Origin: Sphingomonas naphthae
GTDB taxonomy: Bacteria > Pseudomonadota > Alphaproteobacteria > Sphingomonadales > Sphingomonadaceae
Assembly (NCBI RefSeq): GCF_028607085.1
Contig: NZ_CP117411.1
Span: 2,480,001-2,544,000, forward strand
DNA length: 64,000 nucleotides
Direction: 5' to 3'
Position numbers and translations under genes: made by a program. Below, in pieces: positions 54,684-62,410 of this stretch (the stretch's first letter is position 1; each line of letters starts with the position of its first letter). The notes below the pieces were generated by a model that had not been told where the DNA came from, searched no databases, and saw nothing but the letters and a program-made list of their open reading frames with translations.

Positions 54684-54938
54684 ATGTCCCACGCCCGCCC
54701 GTTGCCCGATGCCGCCGTCGCCCCCTGGCCGGCCCAGCCCGCGCCGATCCGGCATGACGACGCGCCGCCGCCGCACGGTGCGGCCACCACGGACACGGTC
54801 CGCACCCCCGACGACAGCACGCCCCAGACCCAGGCCAATGCCGCGCGCTGGGCGGCCGCCGGCGTGGGCATCGGCATCGGTTCGGCCGCGCTGGTGGCGG
54901 CCTTCCTGTATGCGAGCAAGTCGAAGCGGAAAAAGTAG
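54684..54938 (+). CDS. small single-span membrane protein, hypothetical
   Basis: 84 residues: a proline/histidine-rich, probably disordered N-terminus and one C-terminal helix (WAAAGVGIGIGSAALVAAFLYA) ended by a basic KSKRKK anchor. Not recognised. A caggag box stands 6 bp before the ATG at 54684; an ATG two codons upstream is too close to that box. It is convergent with the LytTR regulator gene. Confidence 0.62.
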   Translation: MSHARPLPDAAVAPWPAQPAPIRHDDAPPPHGAATTDTVRTPDDSTPQTQANAARWAAAGVGIGIGSAALVAAFLYASKSKRKK

Positions 54939-54961
54939 CCGCGACCAGCGGCGATCGCGGC

Positions 54962-55711
54962 CTACCGCCCCGCGATCGCCCGCGCCGGCGCCAGATAGGT
55001 CCGCCCGATCCGCACCTCCGCGCCATCGGCCAGCACGGCGTGCCACGCGCCCATCCCGTCATGCACCAGCTTGGCGATCCGGTCGCGGCGCACGATCGTC
55101 GATCGGTGGAGGCGGATGAAGCGTTCCGGATCGAGCCGGCGCTCCAGTTCACCGATCGTGTGGTGGAGCAGATAGCTGCGCGGGCCGACGTGGAGGCGCA
55201 TGTAGTCGCGTTCGGCGTCGATCCGGTCGATGTCGATCGCGGCGATGCGGATCATTTCGGAGCGGTGGGGCACCCAGAATTCGGTGGCGAAATCGGTATC
55301 GGCGGTGGGGCCGGCGGTCTCGCCCGCGTCGAGCGCGCCCTGCACGCGCTCGACCGCGCGTGTCAGGCGATCGGGGGCGACCGGCTTCAGCACATAATCC
55401 ACCGCCGCCACGTCGAACGCCTCCACCGCGAAGCGATCGAAGGCGGTGCAGAAGATGATCGCGGGGCGCTTCGGCTTGTCGGCCAGCGCGCGGGCGACGC
55501 CCATGCCGTCCAGCCCCGGCATGGCGATGTCGAGCAGCAGCAGATCGGGTTGGAGCGCCTCGACCATGCGGAGCGCCGCGTCGCCGTCCCCGGCCGTACC
55601 GATCAGGTCGATCGCGGGGTTCGCCGCGCACAGGATCTGGAGCCGCTCGGCCGCCAGCGGCTCGTCGTCCACGATCAGCGTGCGCAGGACGCGGGGCGGA
55701 TCATTGGCCAT
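54962..55711 (-). CDS. LytTR-family response regulator
   Basis: 249 residues. The receiver domain has the acidic pair in IVDDEPLAAERL, phosphoacceptor Asp in LLLLDIAMPGLDG near residue 60, and Lys in VLKPVA near 108. The C-terminal LytTR DNA-binding domain has DIDRIDAERDYMRLHV and FIRLHRSTIVRRDRIA. It is partner to the LytS-type kinase encoded just upstream on the same strand; a palindromic R1 repeat lies between them. The target genes are unknown. The start ATG at 55711 is chosen, as further upstream the frame reads through the repeat. Confidence 0.93.
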   Translation of the reverse strand: MANDPPRVLRTLIVDDEPLAAERLQILCAANPAIDLIGTAGDGDAALRMVEALQPDLLLLDIAMPGLDGMGVARALADKPKRPAIIFCTAFDRFAVEAFDVAAVDYVLKPVAPDRLTRAVERVQGALDAGETAGPTADTDFATEFWVPHRSEMIRIAAIDIDRIDAERDYMRLHVGPRSYLLHHTIGELERRLDPERFIRLHRSTIVRRDRIAKLVHDGMGAWHAVLADGAEVRIGRTYLAPARAIAGR

Positions 55712-55727
55712 GTGCGGATCCCCTGAC

Positions 55728-55808
55728 CCGTTCGTCCTGAGCGTAGTCGAAGGACGTGCCCCAAGCGGGTGGCTCTCCACGTCCTTCGACTTCGCTCAGG
55801 ACGAACGG
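55728..55808. repeat. palindromic repeat, family R1 (copy 5)
   Basis: The arms ccgttcgtcctgagcg and cgctcaggacgaacgg pair, with gtcgaaggacgtg/cacgtccttcgac inside. It fills the gap between the LytS-type kinase and the LytTR regulator genes. Confidence 0.88.
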
Positions 55809-55839
55809 ATCTTTTGCGGTGACGGCGCGACGCACGCGA

Positions 55840-57021
55840 TCAGCAGCCATTGCGCACCAGCGGCATGGTCAGCACCACCGAATATCCCCCCGAACTGAGC
55901 GGCCCATGGTGGCAGGATGCAGCGTCTCCATGCCGCGCCGCAAGCCTCTCGCGCACATTGGCGAGGCCGACGCCGGTGCCGGGCATCCCCAGCAGCTCCG
56001 CGCCGATCCCCGGATCGGCATCGTCGCGCACCGACAGGACGAGGCCGCGCGCATCCTCGGTCGCGCTCACCGAGATGGTGACGGGCCGGGTGGTGCGCGA
56101 CACGCCATATTTGATCGCATTTTCGACGAGCGGCTGGAGGATCAGGCCGGGCACGCAGGCGTCCTCCAGCGAGGGCGGGATATCGATCGCCACGATCAGC
56201 CGGTCGCGGAAGCGCACCGCCTCGATCTCGAGATATTGCCGCTGGAGCGCGATCTCCTCGGCCAAGGTCACGTCGGTGGTAGCATCCACCGTCAGGCTGG
56301 TACGGAAGAAGGCGGCGAGATTCTGGATCATCGCCTCGGCCTTTTCGCTCCGGTTCTGGAGGACGAGGCTGGAGAGCGAATTGAGCGTGTTGAACAGGAA
56401 GTGCGGGTTCACCTGATAGCGCAGCGCGCGCAGTTCGGCGGCGCGGGCGGCCGCCTGATAGCCGGCGGCGGCGCGCTCCACCTCGCGCACGGCGGCGGCA
56501 TAAGCGAGCGCGAAATAGAAGGCGCACCAGGCGACGAGGAAGAAATAGCCGTTCATCGTCGTGTCGGCGATCATGCCGAGTGGATCGACGACCTTCTCGT
56601 CGACCAGATCGCCGTCGGTGCCGACCGAGATGGTCATGGTCTTGTCCTCGATCCGCACCGTCTTGGCCTCGGTCGGGTGGCGGATCACGACGGTTTCGTG
56701 CGGGGTCGTGCGCAGCTTGTAGAAGACGTACCAATTGGCGCTGGAATAGATCAGGGCGGCGGGCGCGCAGATCACCAGCGCCAGGAGGATCGCCTTCGTC
56801 AGCGACCAGCTCCGGGCGCAGCGCAGGATCAGGTAAAGCCCGTAGGTGACGGCGATGCCGATCACCCCCACCAGCAGCCGCCAGCCCGCCATCTCCCACC
56901 GGTTCTCGAAGGTCATCGCCAGCGCGCGGGCGGTGGCGATGGCGTAATAGAACAGCCAGAAGCCGACGATCGAGATCAGGGCGACGCGCGGGGAGACGCG
57001 CGCGGAAAGAGGGGATGCCAT
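55840..57021 (-). CDS. LytS/YehU-type sensor histidine kinase
   Basis: 393 residues. Four predicted helices form the N-terminal sensor: ALISIVGFWLFYYAIATA, LLVGVIGIAVTYGLYLIL, AILLALVICAPAALIY and, after an extracytoplasmic loop, FFLVAWCAFYFALAYA. The kinase core is of the His_kinase type with the phosphorylated His in YQVNPHFLFNTLNSL near residue 208. The ATP-binding domain has PLVENAIKYGV and GTGVGLANVRERL. It should phosphorylate the LytTR regulator downstream. The signal is unknown; no ligand-binding domain beyond the membrane part is evident. Confidence 0.94.
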   Translation of the reverse strand: MASPLSARVSPRVALISIVGFWLFYYAIATARALAMTFENRWEMAGWRLLVGVIGIAVTYGLYLILRCARSWSLTKAILLALVICAPAALIYSSANWYVFYKLRTTPHETVVIRHPTEAKTVRIEDKTMTISVGTDGDLVDEKVVDPLGMIADTTMNGYFFLVAWCAFYFALAYAAAVREVERAAAGYQAAARAAELRALRYQVNPHFLFNTLNSLSSLVLQNRSEKAEAMIQNLAAFFRTSLTVDATTDVTLAEEIALQRQYLEIEAVRFRDRLIVAIDIPPSLEDACVPGLILQPLVENAIKYGVSRTTRPVTISVSATEDARGLVLSVRDDADPGIGAELLGMPGTGVGLANVRERLAARHGDAASCHHGPLSSGGYSVVLTMPLVRNGC

Positions 57022-57122
57022 CTTCCCCTCTTAGACCTGAACGGCGGAAAAGGCCCGCGCCCTCGTCGAACGCCGCCCGGCCTTCGTCGAAACCGGTAGC
57101 AGATCGATACCGTCATATTTCC

Positions 57123-57147
57123 GGAACGCTGCCCGATGGTAAGCGTT
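57123..57147 (+). promoter_or_regulatory. EcfG-type general stress response promoter
   Basis: GGAAC (57123-57127) and CGTT (57144-57147) with a 16-bp spacer match the alphaproteobacterial EcfG consensus exactly. The transcript would start about 20 bp upstream of the ATG of the small acidic protein gene. Confidence 0.72.
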
Positions 57148-57176
57148 TTTAATCGACATAACCGGAGGATCGCCAG

Positions 57177-57449
57177 ATGAGCGACACGAACCAGATCGAT
57201 CGGGCGAAGGAGGCCGAGGCGCACGAAGGTGCGACCCCCCATATTCGCACCGCGCACGACGCCGCCGACAACGCCAAGTTGAAGCGAAATTCCTCGGACG
57301 AGGATGCCAAGCTGGACGTGGCGCTGGACGAGAGCTTCCCGACCTCGGACGCGCCGTCGAACACCCAGCCCGGCAAGGGCAAGGAGCCGGCGCCCTCCTC
57401 GGGCTATGACGAGGATGCCGAGGCCGCACGGATGAAGGCCGGCGAATAA
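57177..57449 (+). CDS. small acidic stress-associated protein, hypothetical
   Basis: 90 residues, very hydrophilic and acidic, without Cys, Trp or a hydrophobic core, so probably disordered. It contains LDVALDESFPTSDAPS, a short motif I associate with small sphingomonad proteins of unknown role, and ends SGYDEDAEAARMKAGE. An accggagg box precedes the ATG. A perfect EcfG-type promoter 30-50 bp upstream suggests that it is made in the general stress response or stationary phase. A hairpin terminator follows, so it is a single-gene unit. Confidence 0.75.
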   Translation: MSDTNQIDRAKEAEAHEGATPHIRTAHDAADNAKLKRNSSDEDAKLDVALDESFPTSDAPSNTQPGKGKEPAPSSGYDEDAEAARMKAGE

Positions 57450-57474
57450 AGTTCCGCGAGAGCGGCAGAAGGAG

Positions 57475-57500
57475 GGGCCGTCCCGTAGGGGCGGCCCTTT
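57475..57500 (+). terminator. terminator of the small acidic protein gene
   Basis: The stem gggccg/cggccc around a purine-rich loop is followed by TTT, 26 bp after the stop codon. Length and T-tract are modest. Confidence 0.6.
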
Positions 57501-57681
57501 CCGCATGTGCGAATGTGGCCGGATTGCGGCCATCCACAAGCGCGATTCGGCGGCGTGCGCACCACTGTTGCATTGCAGCACGAACCATGCTTCGTTCGGC
57601 TCATCGCAAATCGGGTGCGGTTAAGCAGCCGGAAACCTTACCGGCTTAGGATCGCATTCCTGTGGCACAGGGGGTGCGGAC

Positions 57682-58230
57682 ATGAGCGCGAAGGCAAGAC
57701 CGGCAGACGGCACGATGGCCCTTTCCGAAATGAAGGAATTCGCCGGTTTCCCGGCGGGCACCCAGCGATATATCCGCCGCTCGCTCGATATCGGGCTCGA
57801 TCGCAAGGATGCGCTGGCCTGCTGGTCGCGCGACGTGATCGAGAGCGCCAGCATCAAGGCGCAGGCGCGCATCTACGGCCGGCTCGATCATATCCGCCGC
57901 CGCGTGCCCGACGATAGCGGGCTGGATTCGGTCGAGCCCTTCTTCGCCCCGCTGGTGACGGTCTCGGCTTTCGATCTGGGGCAGGATCGCCTGTCGAGCT
58001 TCGCTTCCTACCGTTTCCTCTACGAAAGGCTGATCGGCGCCTCGGTGCGGCCGTGGCTGCCGGGCGCCTTCTGCGCCGCCGCCGCTCTGCCGCACCTCCA
58101 CCCGGAAAAGCGGCGCGGCCTGCTCCAGTCGATCAGCGAAGCCGCGGCGACCGCGCCGGGCTGGTCGAACCGGGAGCCGTGCTTCTACCCGGAATGGGTG
58201 GAAAAGGTGGACGTCACGCTGGCGAACTGA
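57682..58230 (+). CDS. hypothetical protein
   Basis: 182 residues, mostly helical, soluble. Not recognised. Notable segments are FAGFPAGTQRYIRRSLDIGL, KAQARIYGRLDHIRRRVP and a C-terminal SNREPCFYPEWVEKVDV. Two cysteines lie in ALACWSR and GAFCAAAAL. The preceding 230 bp hold only the terminator of the upstream gene and a likely promoter. A GTG/ATG choice is not an issue: the ATG at 57682 is the first in the frame. An R3 inverted repeat follows 9 bp after the stop. Confidence 0.65.
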   Translation: MSAKARPADGTMALSEMKEFAGFPAGTQRYIRRSLDIGLDRKDALACWSRDVIESASIKAQARIYGRLDHIRRRVPDDSGLDSVEPFFAPLVTVSAFDLGQDRLSSFASYRFLYERLIGASVRPWLPGAFCAAAALPHLHPEKRRGLLQSISEAAATAPGWSNREPCFYPEWVEKVDVTLAN

Positions 58231-58239
58231 AGAGGTGCC

Positions 58240-58347
58240 CGTCGCCCCGGCGCAGGCCGGGGCCTCGGGAGGCCGGGGGCGACGGCGCGGTGGCTCCCCG
58301 GTTGTTACGCTCTACCTCCTGAGATCCCGGCCTTCGCCGGGATGACG
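58240..58347. repeat. inverted repeat, family R3
   Basis: The left hairpin cgtcgccccggcgcaggccgg and the right gatcccggccttcgccggga are each palindromic and partly complementary to each other, like the units at 36357 and 10794. It lies between the hypothetical gene and ctaA. Confidence 0.75.
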
Positions 58348-58387
58348 TAGTGTTTCGCAAACCTTGATCCGCCGCCGTGCCCGGCGC

Positions 58388-59425
58388 ATGGGCGCGTCCA
58401 TGGCTTTTTCCCGTCCCGCCGCCCCGTCGCCCCGGCCGCGCGCCATCGCGCGCTGGCTGTTCGTCTGCGCCCTGTTCGTGTTCGCGATGGTGGTGGTGGG
58501 CGGCATCACGCGGCTGACCGAATCGGGCCTGTCGATGACCCGGTGGGAGCCGATCTCGGGCGCGGTGCCGCCGCTGAATGAGGCGCAGTGGAACGCCGAA
58601 TTCGCCGCCTATCAGGCGACGCCCGAGTATCAGAAGATCAACCGGGGCATGGCGTTGGCCGAGTTCAAGAATATCTTCTTCTGGGAATATCTCCACCGGC
58701 TGATCGGGCGGACGATCGGGCTGGTGTTCGCGTTGCCTCTGCTGTGGTTCTGGTGGCGGCGGGCGATCCCGCGCGATTATGGCCCGCGCCTCGTCGCGCT
58801 GCTGGCGCTCGGCGGATTGCAGGGGGCGGTCGGCTGGTGGATGGTCGCCTCGGGTCTGGTCGACCGGCCCGACGTGAGCCACTTCCGCCTCGCCACCCAT
58901 CTGCTGTGCGCATTGTTCATCTTCGCCGGGCTGATCTGGACGGCGCTCGACCTGCTGTGGCGGGGCCGCACGGCGCGGCTGACGGGTTTTTCGATCCTCG
59001 CCTTGGCGGTGCTGGCGGTGCAATTGATGCTGGGCGCGTTCGTCGCCGGACTCGACGCGGGCTTCTCGTTCAACAGCTGGCCGCTGATGGATGGCGCGAT
59101 CTTCCCGGCCGGCGGCTGGAACGACGCCATGACGACGCTCGGCAATCTCGGCAGCAATCCGATCGTGGTGCAGTTCGTCCATCGCTGGTTCGCCTGGCTC
59201 GCCGCCGCGATGCTGGTGGTGCTGGCGCTGCGCGCGCAGCGGGCGGGGGTGAGGGGGCCGGCGCACGCGATCCTGACGCTCACCGCGGCGCAGATCGCGC
59301 TCGGCATCGCGGCGCTGCTCAGCCATGTCGAGATCGTGCTGGGTGTGGCGCATCAGGCGGTCGGCAGCCTGCTGCTCGCGGCGACGGTGTGGGCCGCCCA
59401 CGGTCTCGGCCGGCGCACGGCCTGA
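58388..59425 (+). CDS. ctaA: COX15/CtaA-type heme A synthase
   Basis: Inner-membrane enzyme converting heme O to heme A for aa3-type cytochrome oxidase. 345 residues, eight predicted helices in two four-helix halves. The four heme-ligand histidines are seen: EYLHRLIGR, FRLATHLL, FVHRWFAW and GVAHQAVGS. GGITRLTESGLSM near the start and WEPISGAVPP are alphaproteobacterial type (no cysteine pair in the loop). Start candidates are a TTG at 58364, ATG at 58388 and ATG at 58400; none has a strong ribosome box, so I take the middle one. A small gene of unknown function follows directly. Confidence 0.94.
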   Translation: MGASMAFSRPAAPSPRPRAIARWLFVCALFVFAMVVVGGITRLTESGLSMTRWEPISGAVPPLNEAQWNAEFAAYQATPEYQKINRGMALAEFKNIFFWEYLHRLIGRTIGLVFALPLLWFWWRRAIPRDYGPRLVALLALGGLQGAVGWWMVASGLVDRPDVSHFRLATHLLCALFIFAGLIWTALDLLWRGRTARLTGFSILALAVLAVQLMLGAFVAGLDAGFSFNSWPLMDGAIFPAGGWNDAMTTLGNLGSNPIVVQFVHRWFAWLAAAMLVVLALRAQRAGVRGPAHAILTLTAAQIALGIAALLSHVEIVLGVAHQAVGSLLLAATVWAAHGLGRRTA

Positions 59426-59426
59426 C

Positions 59427-60266
59427 GTGCAGGCGACGCCGCCCGCGATCGTGACGCCGGCGCCGGTGGTGGCCGGCCTGCCCTTCGCGCCGCCCAAGCT
59501 GCTGCGCTACCGCACGGTGCAGACCCGCGCGGCGGCGGCCGGGCCGATCCACTTCACCATGGAGCGCAGCCTCGCCTTCGCCCCGCTGCCCGGCGGCCAT
59601 TGGCGCGCGACGCTGACCTTGACCGCCATGTCGAGCGACGCGCACGAGCCGGTGCGCGGCACCTTCCTGGTGGGCATGACGCCGTTCCTGCATGTGCCGG
59701 TGCGGATCGACCTCGATCCGCGTGGGCAAGTGGTGGCAGTGCTGGATGCGGAAAGGACGTGGGGCCGCATCGCCGCCTCCTTCGCCGCCGTCCTGGCCGA
59801 CATGGAGAAGCGCAAGACGCCCGAGCCGTTCCTGTCGCAGTTCCGCGCCTTCGTCGCCCAGCAGACCGGCCTGCCGCCCGCCGATCGCGAGGCGCGGCTG
59901 GCCGAGACGATCGAACCCTTCCTCGCCCGCGCGCTACCGGCGCTGAAGGATGGGGAGACCGCGCCCTATGCGGCGATCCGCCCGTCGCCGCTCGGCACGA
60001 AGCTGGCGACCAGCGGCACCGTGCGCCGCGCCGCCGGGCCGGACGGCACCGCGCTCTACGATTTTGATCTGGCCGAGGATTCCGCCGCGCTCGGCAGCGC
60101 CGCGAAGGCGGCCGGCGCCGCCCCGGCACGGCCGACGATGCGCCAGCGGATCAGTGCCGCCGCTTCGCGCACGACGGGGATGCTGGTCCGCCAGCGCATC
60201 GTGACGACCATCGGCCTGCCCGGCCGATCGGTGGAAATGACGGAAGAAACGGCACAAATCCCCTGA
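59427..60266 (+). CDS. hypothetical protein downstream of ctaA
   Basis: 279 residues, not recognised. The sequence has strands with PPKLLRYRTVQTRAA, HFTMERSLAFAPL and GHWRATLTLTAM, then a helical part (RKTPEPFLSQFRAFVAQQTGLPPADR) and a strand-rich end. There is no clear signal peptide from the GTG start. One base separates this GTG from the ctaA stop, which implies coupled translation. A role around cytochrome oxidase is possible but not supported by any motif. Confidence 0.65.
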   Translation: MQATPPAIVTPAPVVAGLPFAPPKLLRYRTVQTRAAAAGPIHFTMERSLAFAPLPGGHWRATLTLTAMSSDAHEPVRGTFLVGMTPFLHVPVRIDLDPRGQVVAVLDAERTWGRIAASFAAVLADMEKRKTPEPFLSQFRAFVAQQTGLPPADREARLAETIEPFLARALPALKDGETAPYAAIRPSPLGTKLATSGTVRRAAGPDGTALYDFDLAEDSAALGSAAKAAGAAPARPTMRQRISAAASRTTGMLVRQRIVTTIGLPGRSVEMTEETAQIP

Positions 60267-60327
60267 TCGCGATGCCCCCAGCAGGCTTATGGTATCATCA
60301 TACCACTCGCGAAAGGCGCGGTTTTGC

Positions 60328-60356
60328 TTGACTTGTAGGGGATCGATCCGCATTTG
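60328..60356 (+). promoter_or_regulatory. candidate promoter of rplM-rpsI
   Basis: A TTGACT at 60328-60333 with a CATTTG 17 bp later, in the style of weak -10 alphaproteobacterial promoters. It would give a leader of about 60 nt. A nearby perfect palindrome, tggtat-catc-atacca at 60290-60305, lies upstream of it. Confidence 0.42.
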
Positions 60357-60422
60357 GCCGCCCAACGACGCCGCTCCTCGAAAAGGGGCGGCGCGATTCG
60401 TTTCAAACACAGGTTCGGTCCC

Positions 60423-60902
60423 ATGAAAGCTCTCATGAAGACCACCAAGGTGGCGACGCCATCGACGGTGGAAAAGAAGTGGCACCTGATCGACGCCGAC
60501 GGCCTCGTCGTGGGTCGCGTCGCATCGATCATCGCCAACATCCTGCGCGGCAAGCACAAGCCGAGCTTCACCCCGAACATCGATTGCGGTGACAATGTCA
60601 TCGTCATCAATGCCGACAAGGTGCGCTTCACCGGCCGCAAGCTGGGCCAGAAGGTCTATTACAAGCACACCGGCTATGCCGGCGGCATCAAGGGCGTCAC
60701 CGCCGCCAAGGTGCTCGAGGGCCGCTTTCCGGAGCGTGTTCTGGAGAAGGCCGTTGAGCGCATGATCCCGCGTGGCCCGCTGGGCCGCCAGCAGATGCGC
60801 AACCTGCGCGTCTTCGCCGGCACCGAGCATGCCCATGCCAGCCAGAACCCCGAGATCCTCGACGTTGCGGCGATGAACCGCAAGAACAAGGTGGGCGCAT
60901 AA
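60423..60902 (+). CDS. rplM: 50S ribosomal protein L13
   Basis: Large-subunit ribosomal protein binding 23S rRNA, 159 residues. The L13 signature is seen in [35 protein letters not shown] and [18 protein letters not shown]; the second conserved block is [25 protein letters not shown]. ATGs at 60423 and 60435 are both possible; the first matches the longer alphaproteobacterial N-terminus. Its stop overlaps the rpsI start by one base (TAATG), the usual rplM-rpsI operon. Confidence 0.98.
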   Translation: MKALMKTTKVATPSTVEKKWHLIDADGLVVGRVASIIANILRGKHKPSFTPNIDCGDNVIVINADKVRFTGRKLGQKVYYKHTGYAGGIKGVTAAKVLEGRFPERVLEKAVERMIPRGPLGRQQMRNLRVFAGTEHAHASQNPEILDVAAMNRKNKVGA

Positions 60903-61453
60903 TGTCCGACAATCGCCAGTCCCTCACCGACCTCGCGTCGCTCACCGGCCAGGAAGCGCCGGTCGCCGCGCAGGCGCCCGCCGCCGGCTACACCCAGGAC
61001 GAGGGCGTCGAAGCCTTCGTGCCGACCCAGCCGACCACGCCGCTGCGCGAGCAGGAAATCGACGCGCAGGGCCGCGCCTATGCCACCGGCCGCCGCAAGG
61101 ACGCGGTCGCCCGCGTCTGGCTGAAGCCGGGCACCGGCAAGATCACGATCAACGGTCGCGATCAGGAAGTCTATTTCGCGCGCCCCACGTTGCGCCTCGT
61201 CATCAACCAGCCGTTCGGCGTCGCCGAGCGTGATGGCCAGTATGACGTGATCTGCACCGTCAAGGGCGGTGGCCTTTCGGGCCAGGCCGGCGCGGTCAAG
61301 CACGGCATCAGCCAGGCGCTGACCAAGTATGAGCCGGTGCTGCGCGCGCCGGTGAAGGCCGCCGGCTTCCTCACCCGCGACAGCCGCGCCGTCGAGCGCA
61401 AGAAGTACGGCCGCGCCAAGGCACGCCGCAGCTTCCAGTTCTCGAAGCGCTAA
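60902..61453 (+). CDS. rpsI: 30S ribosomal protein S9
   Basis: Small-subunit protein near the P site, 183 residues. The core starts at [21 protein letters not shown] near residue 55 and ends with the invariant [11 protein letters not shown], whose terminal Lys-Arg contacts tRNA. The first 50 residues are an extension typical of sphingomonads (Ala/Pro/Gln rich, with [16 protein letters not shown]). It is co-transcribed with rplM and followed by a strong terminator. Confidence 0.98.
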   Translation: MSDNRQSLTDLASLTGQEAPVAAQAPAAGYTQDEGVEAFVPTQPTTPLREQEIDAQGRAYATGRRKDAVARVWLKPGTGKITINGRDQEVYFARPTLRLVINQPFGVAERDGQYDVICTVKGGGLSGQAGAVKHGISQALTKYEPVLRAPVKAAGFLTRDSRAVERKKYGRAKARRSFQFSKR

Positions 61454-61479
61454 GCCTTCAGGAACCTCGGTTCAGGAAA

Positions 61480-61508
61480 GGGCGGTCCCGCGAGGGGCCG
61501 CCCTTTTT
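61480..61508 (+). terminator. rho-independent terminator of rplM-rpsI
   Basis: The stem gggcggtccc/ggggccgccc (one mismatch) with a GCGA loop is directly followed by TTTTT, 27 bp after the rpsI stop. Confidence 0.92.
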
Positions 61509-61553
61509 CCGTTTGGGGGGCTGCCTGTCTCAACCCAGCGCACATCAAGCCGC

Positions 61554-62237
61554 TCAGGCGGCGACACGGACCCACTGATTATCCTGCACGCCGCGCAGAT
61601 ATTGCTCCAGCCGGTCGTGCGCGGCGGTCGTCAGGCGATAGCTCTTGTTGGCGTAGGGGTCGTGGCCCAGTTCCAGTTCCAGCACGCGGTGGTGCACCAG
61701 CGCCGTGATCCAGCCGGCGGCGAGGCGCGGCGATAGACCCTGATCCTCGGAAATGGCCCCCACGTCGAGGGCACGCCCGCTCGCTTCGGTGACGTAAGCC
61801 AGCAGGGTGATGTCCCATGCCGGATCGGAGAACAGGCCACCATCGGCGATCAGGGTGCGCATTCTGCGGTGGCGGATGATGCGCTGGGCGCATTCCAGCA
61901 GCACGCCGGGCGAGCGATCGTCGCGCGGCGCCTTCAGGGGCTCGATCGTAGCGATGATGAGCGGCGGGCCGGCGCTCGGCACAGAGATAGACACCGTGTT
62001 GCGCACCCACACCAGCGACCCGTCATCCCGGATGAAGCGCTTGGAGATAACGAACGGCGTGCCGTGCTGGATCAGTCGCTGGATCGCGATGTCGCATTCC
62101 TCGCGATCGGCCGGCGCGGTGATGTCGGCCACGGGGCGACCCAGCAGGCTATCGCACGGCGCCTGCATGATGGCGCAGAATCCTTCGTCCAGGCTGACCA
62201 GCCTGCCGGATGCATCGATGAGCACATGACCCGTCAT
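61554..62237 (-). CDS. PAS domain protein with C-terminal winged-helix-like region
   Basis: 227 residues. The N-terminal 105 residues form a PAS domain (VLIDASGRLVSLDEGFCAIM, LLGRPVADITAPADREEC, FIRDDGSLVWVRNTVSI). The rest is helical: GLSPRLAAGWITALVHHRVLELEL followed by SYRLTTAAHDRLEQYL looks like a MarR/winged-helix end. So it may be a small sensor-regulator binding DNA directly, with no kinase. The signal is unknown; the single Cys pair in the PAS (FCAIM, PCDSL) is not diagnostic. An aggagg box precedes the ATG at 62237. Confidence 0.75.
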   Translation of the reverse strand: MTGHVLIDASGRLVSLDEGFCAIMQAPCDSLLGRPVADITAPADREECDIAIQRLIQHGTPFVISKRFIRDDGSLVWVRNTVSISVPSAGPPLIIATIEPLKAPRDDRSPGVLLECAQRIIRHRRMRTLIADGGLFSDPAWDITLLAYVTEASGRALDVGAISEDQGLSPRLAAGWITALVHHRVLELELGHDPYANKSYRLTTAAHDRLEQYLRGVQDNQWVRVAA

Positions 62238-62410
62238 GACGGCGCTCCTCCTGCTCGCACTGCGGTCCCGGTCGTTACGCGCCGGATCGGACTTTCGCGC
62301 CCGGCAACGCGTGCGCGATCCTAAGCCCGGTTTATTAGGCAGTTCAACAATCGAGAAGGCGACCGGTATCCATCGCCTCGGCGAATGCCGGCGACTGTGT
62401 CGCCGATACC

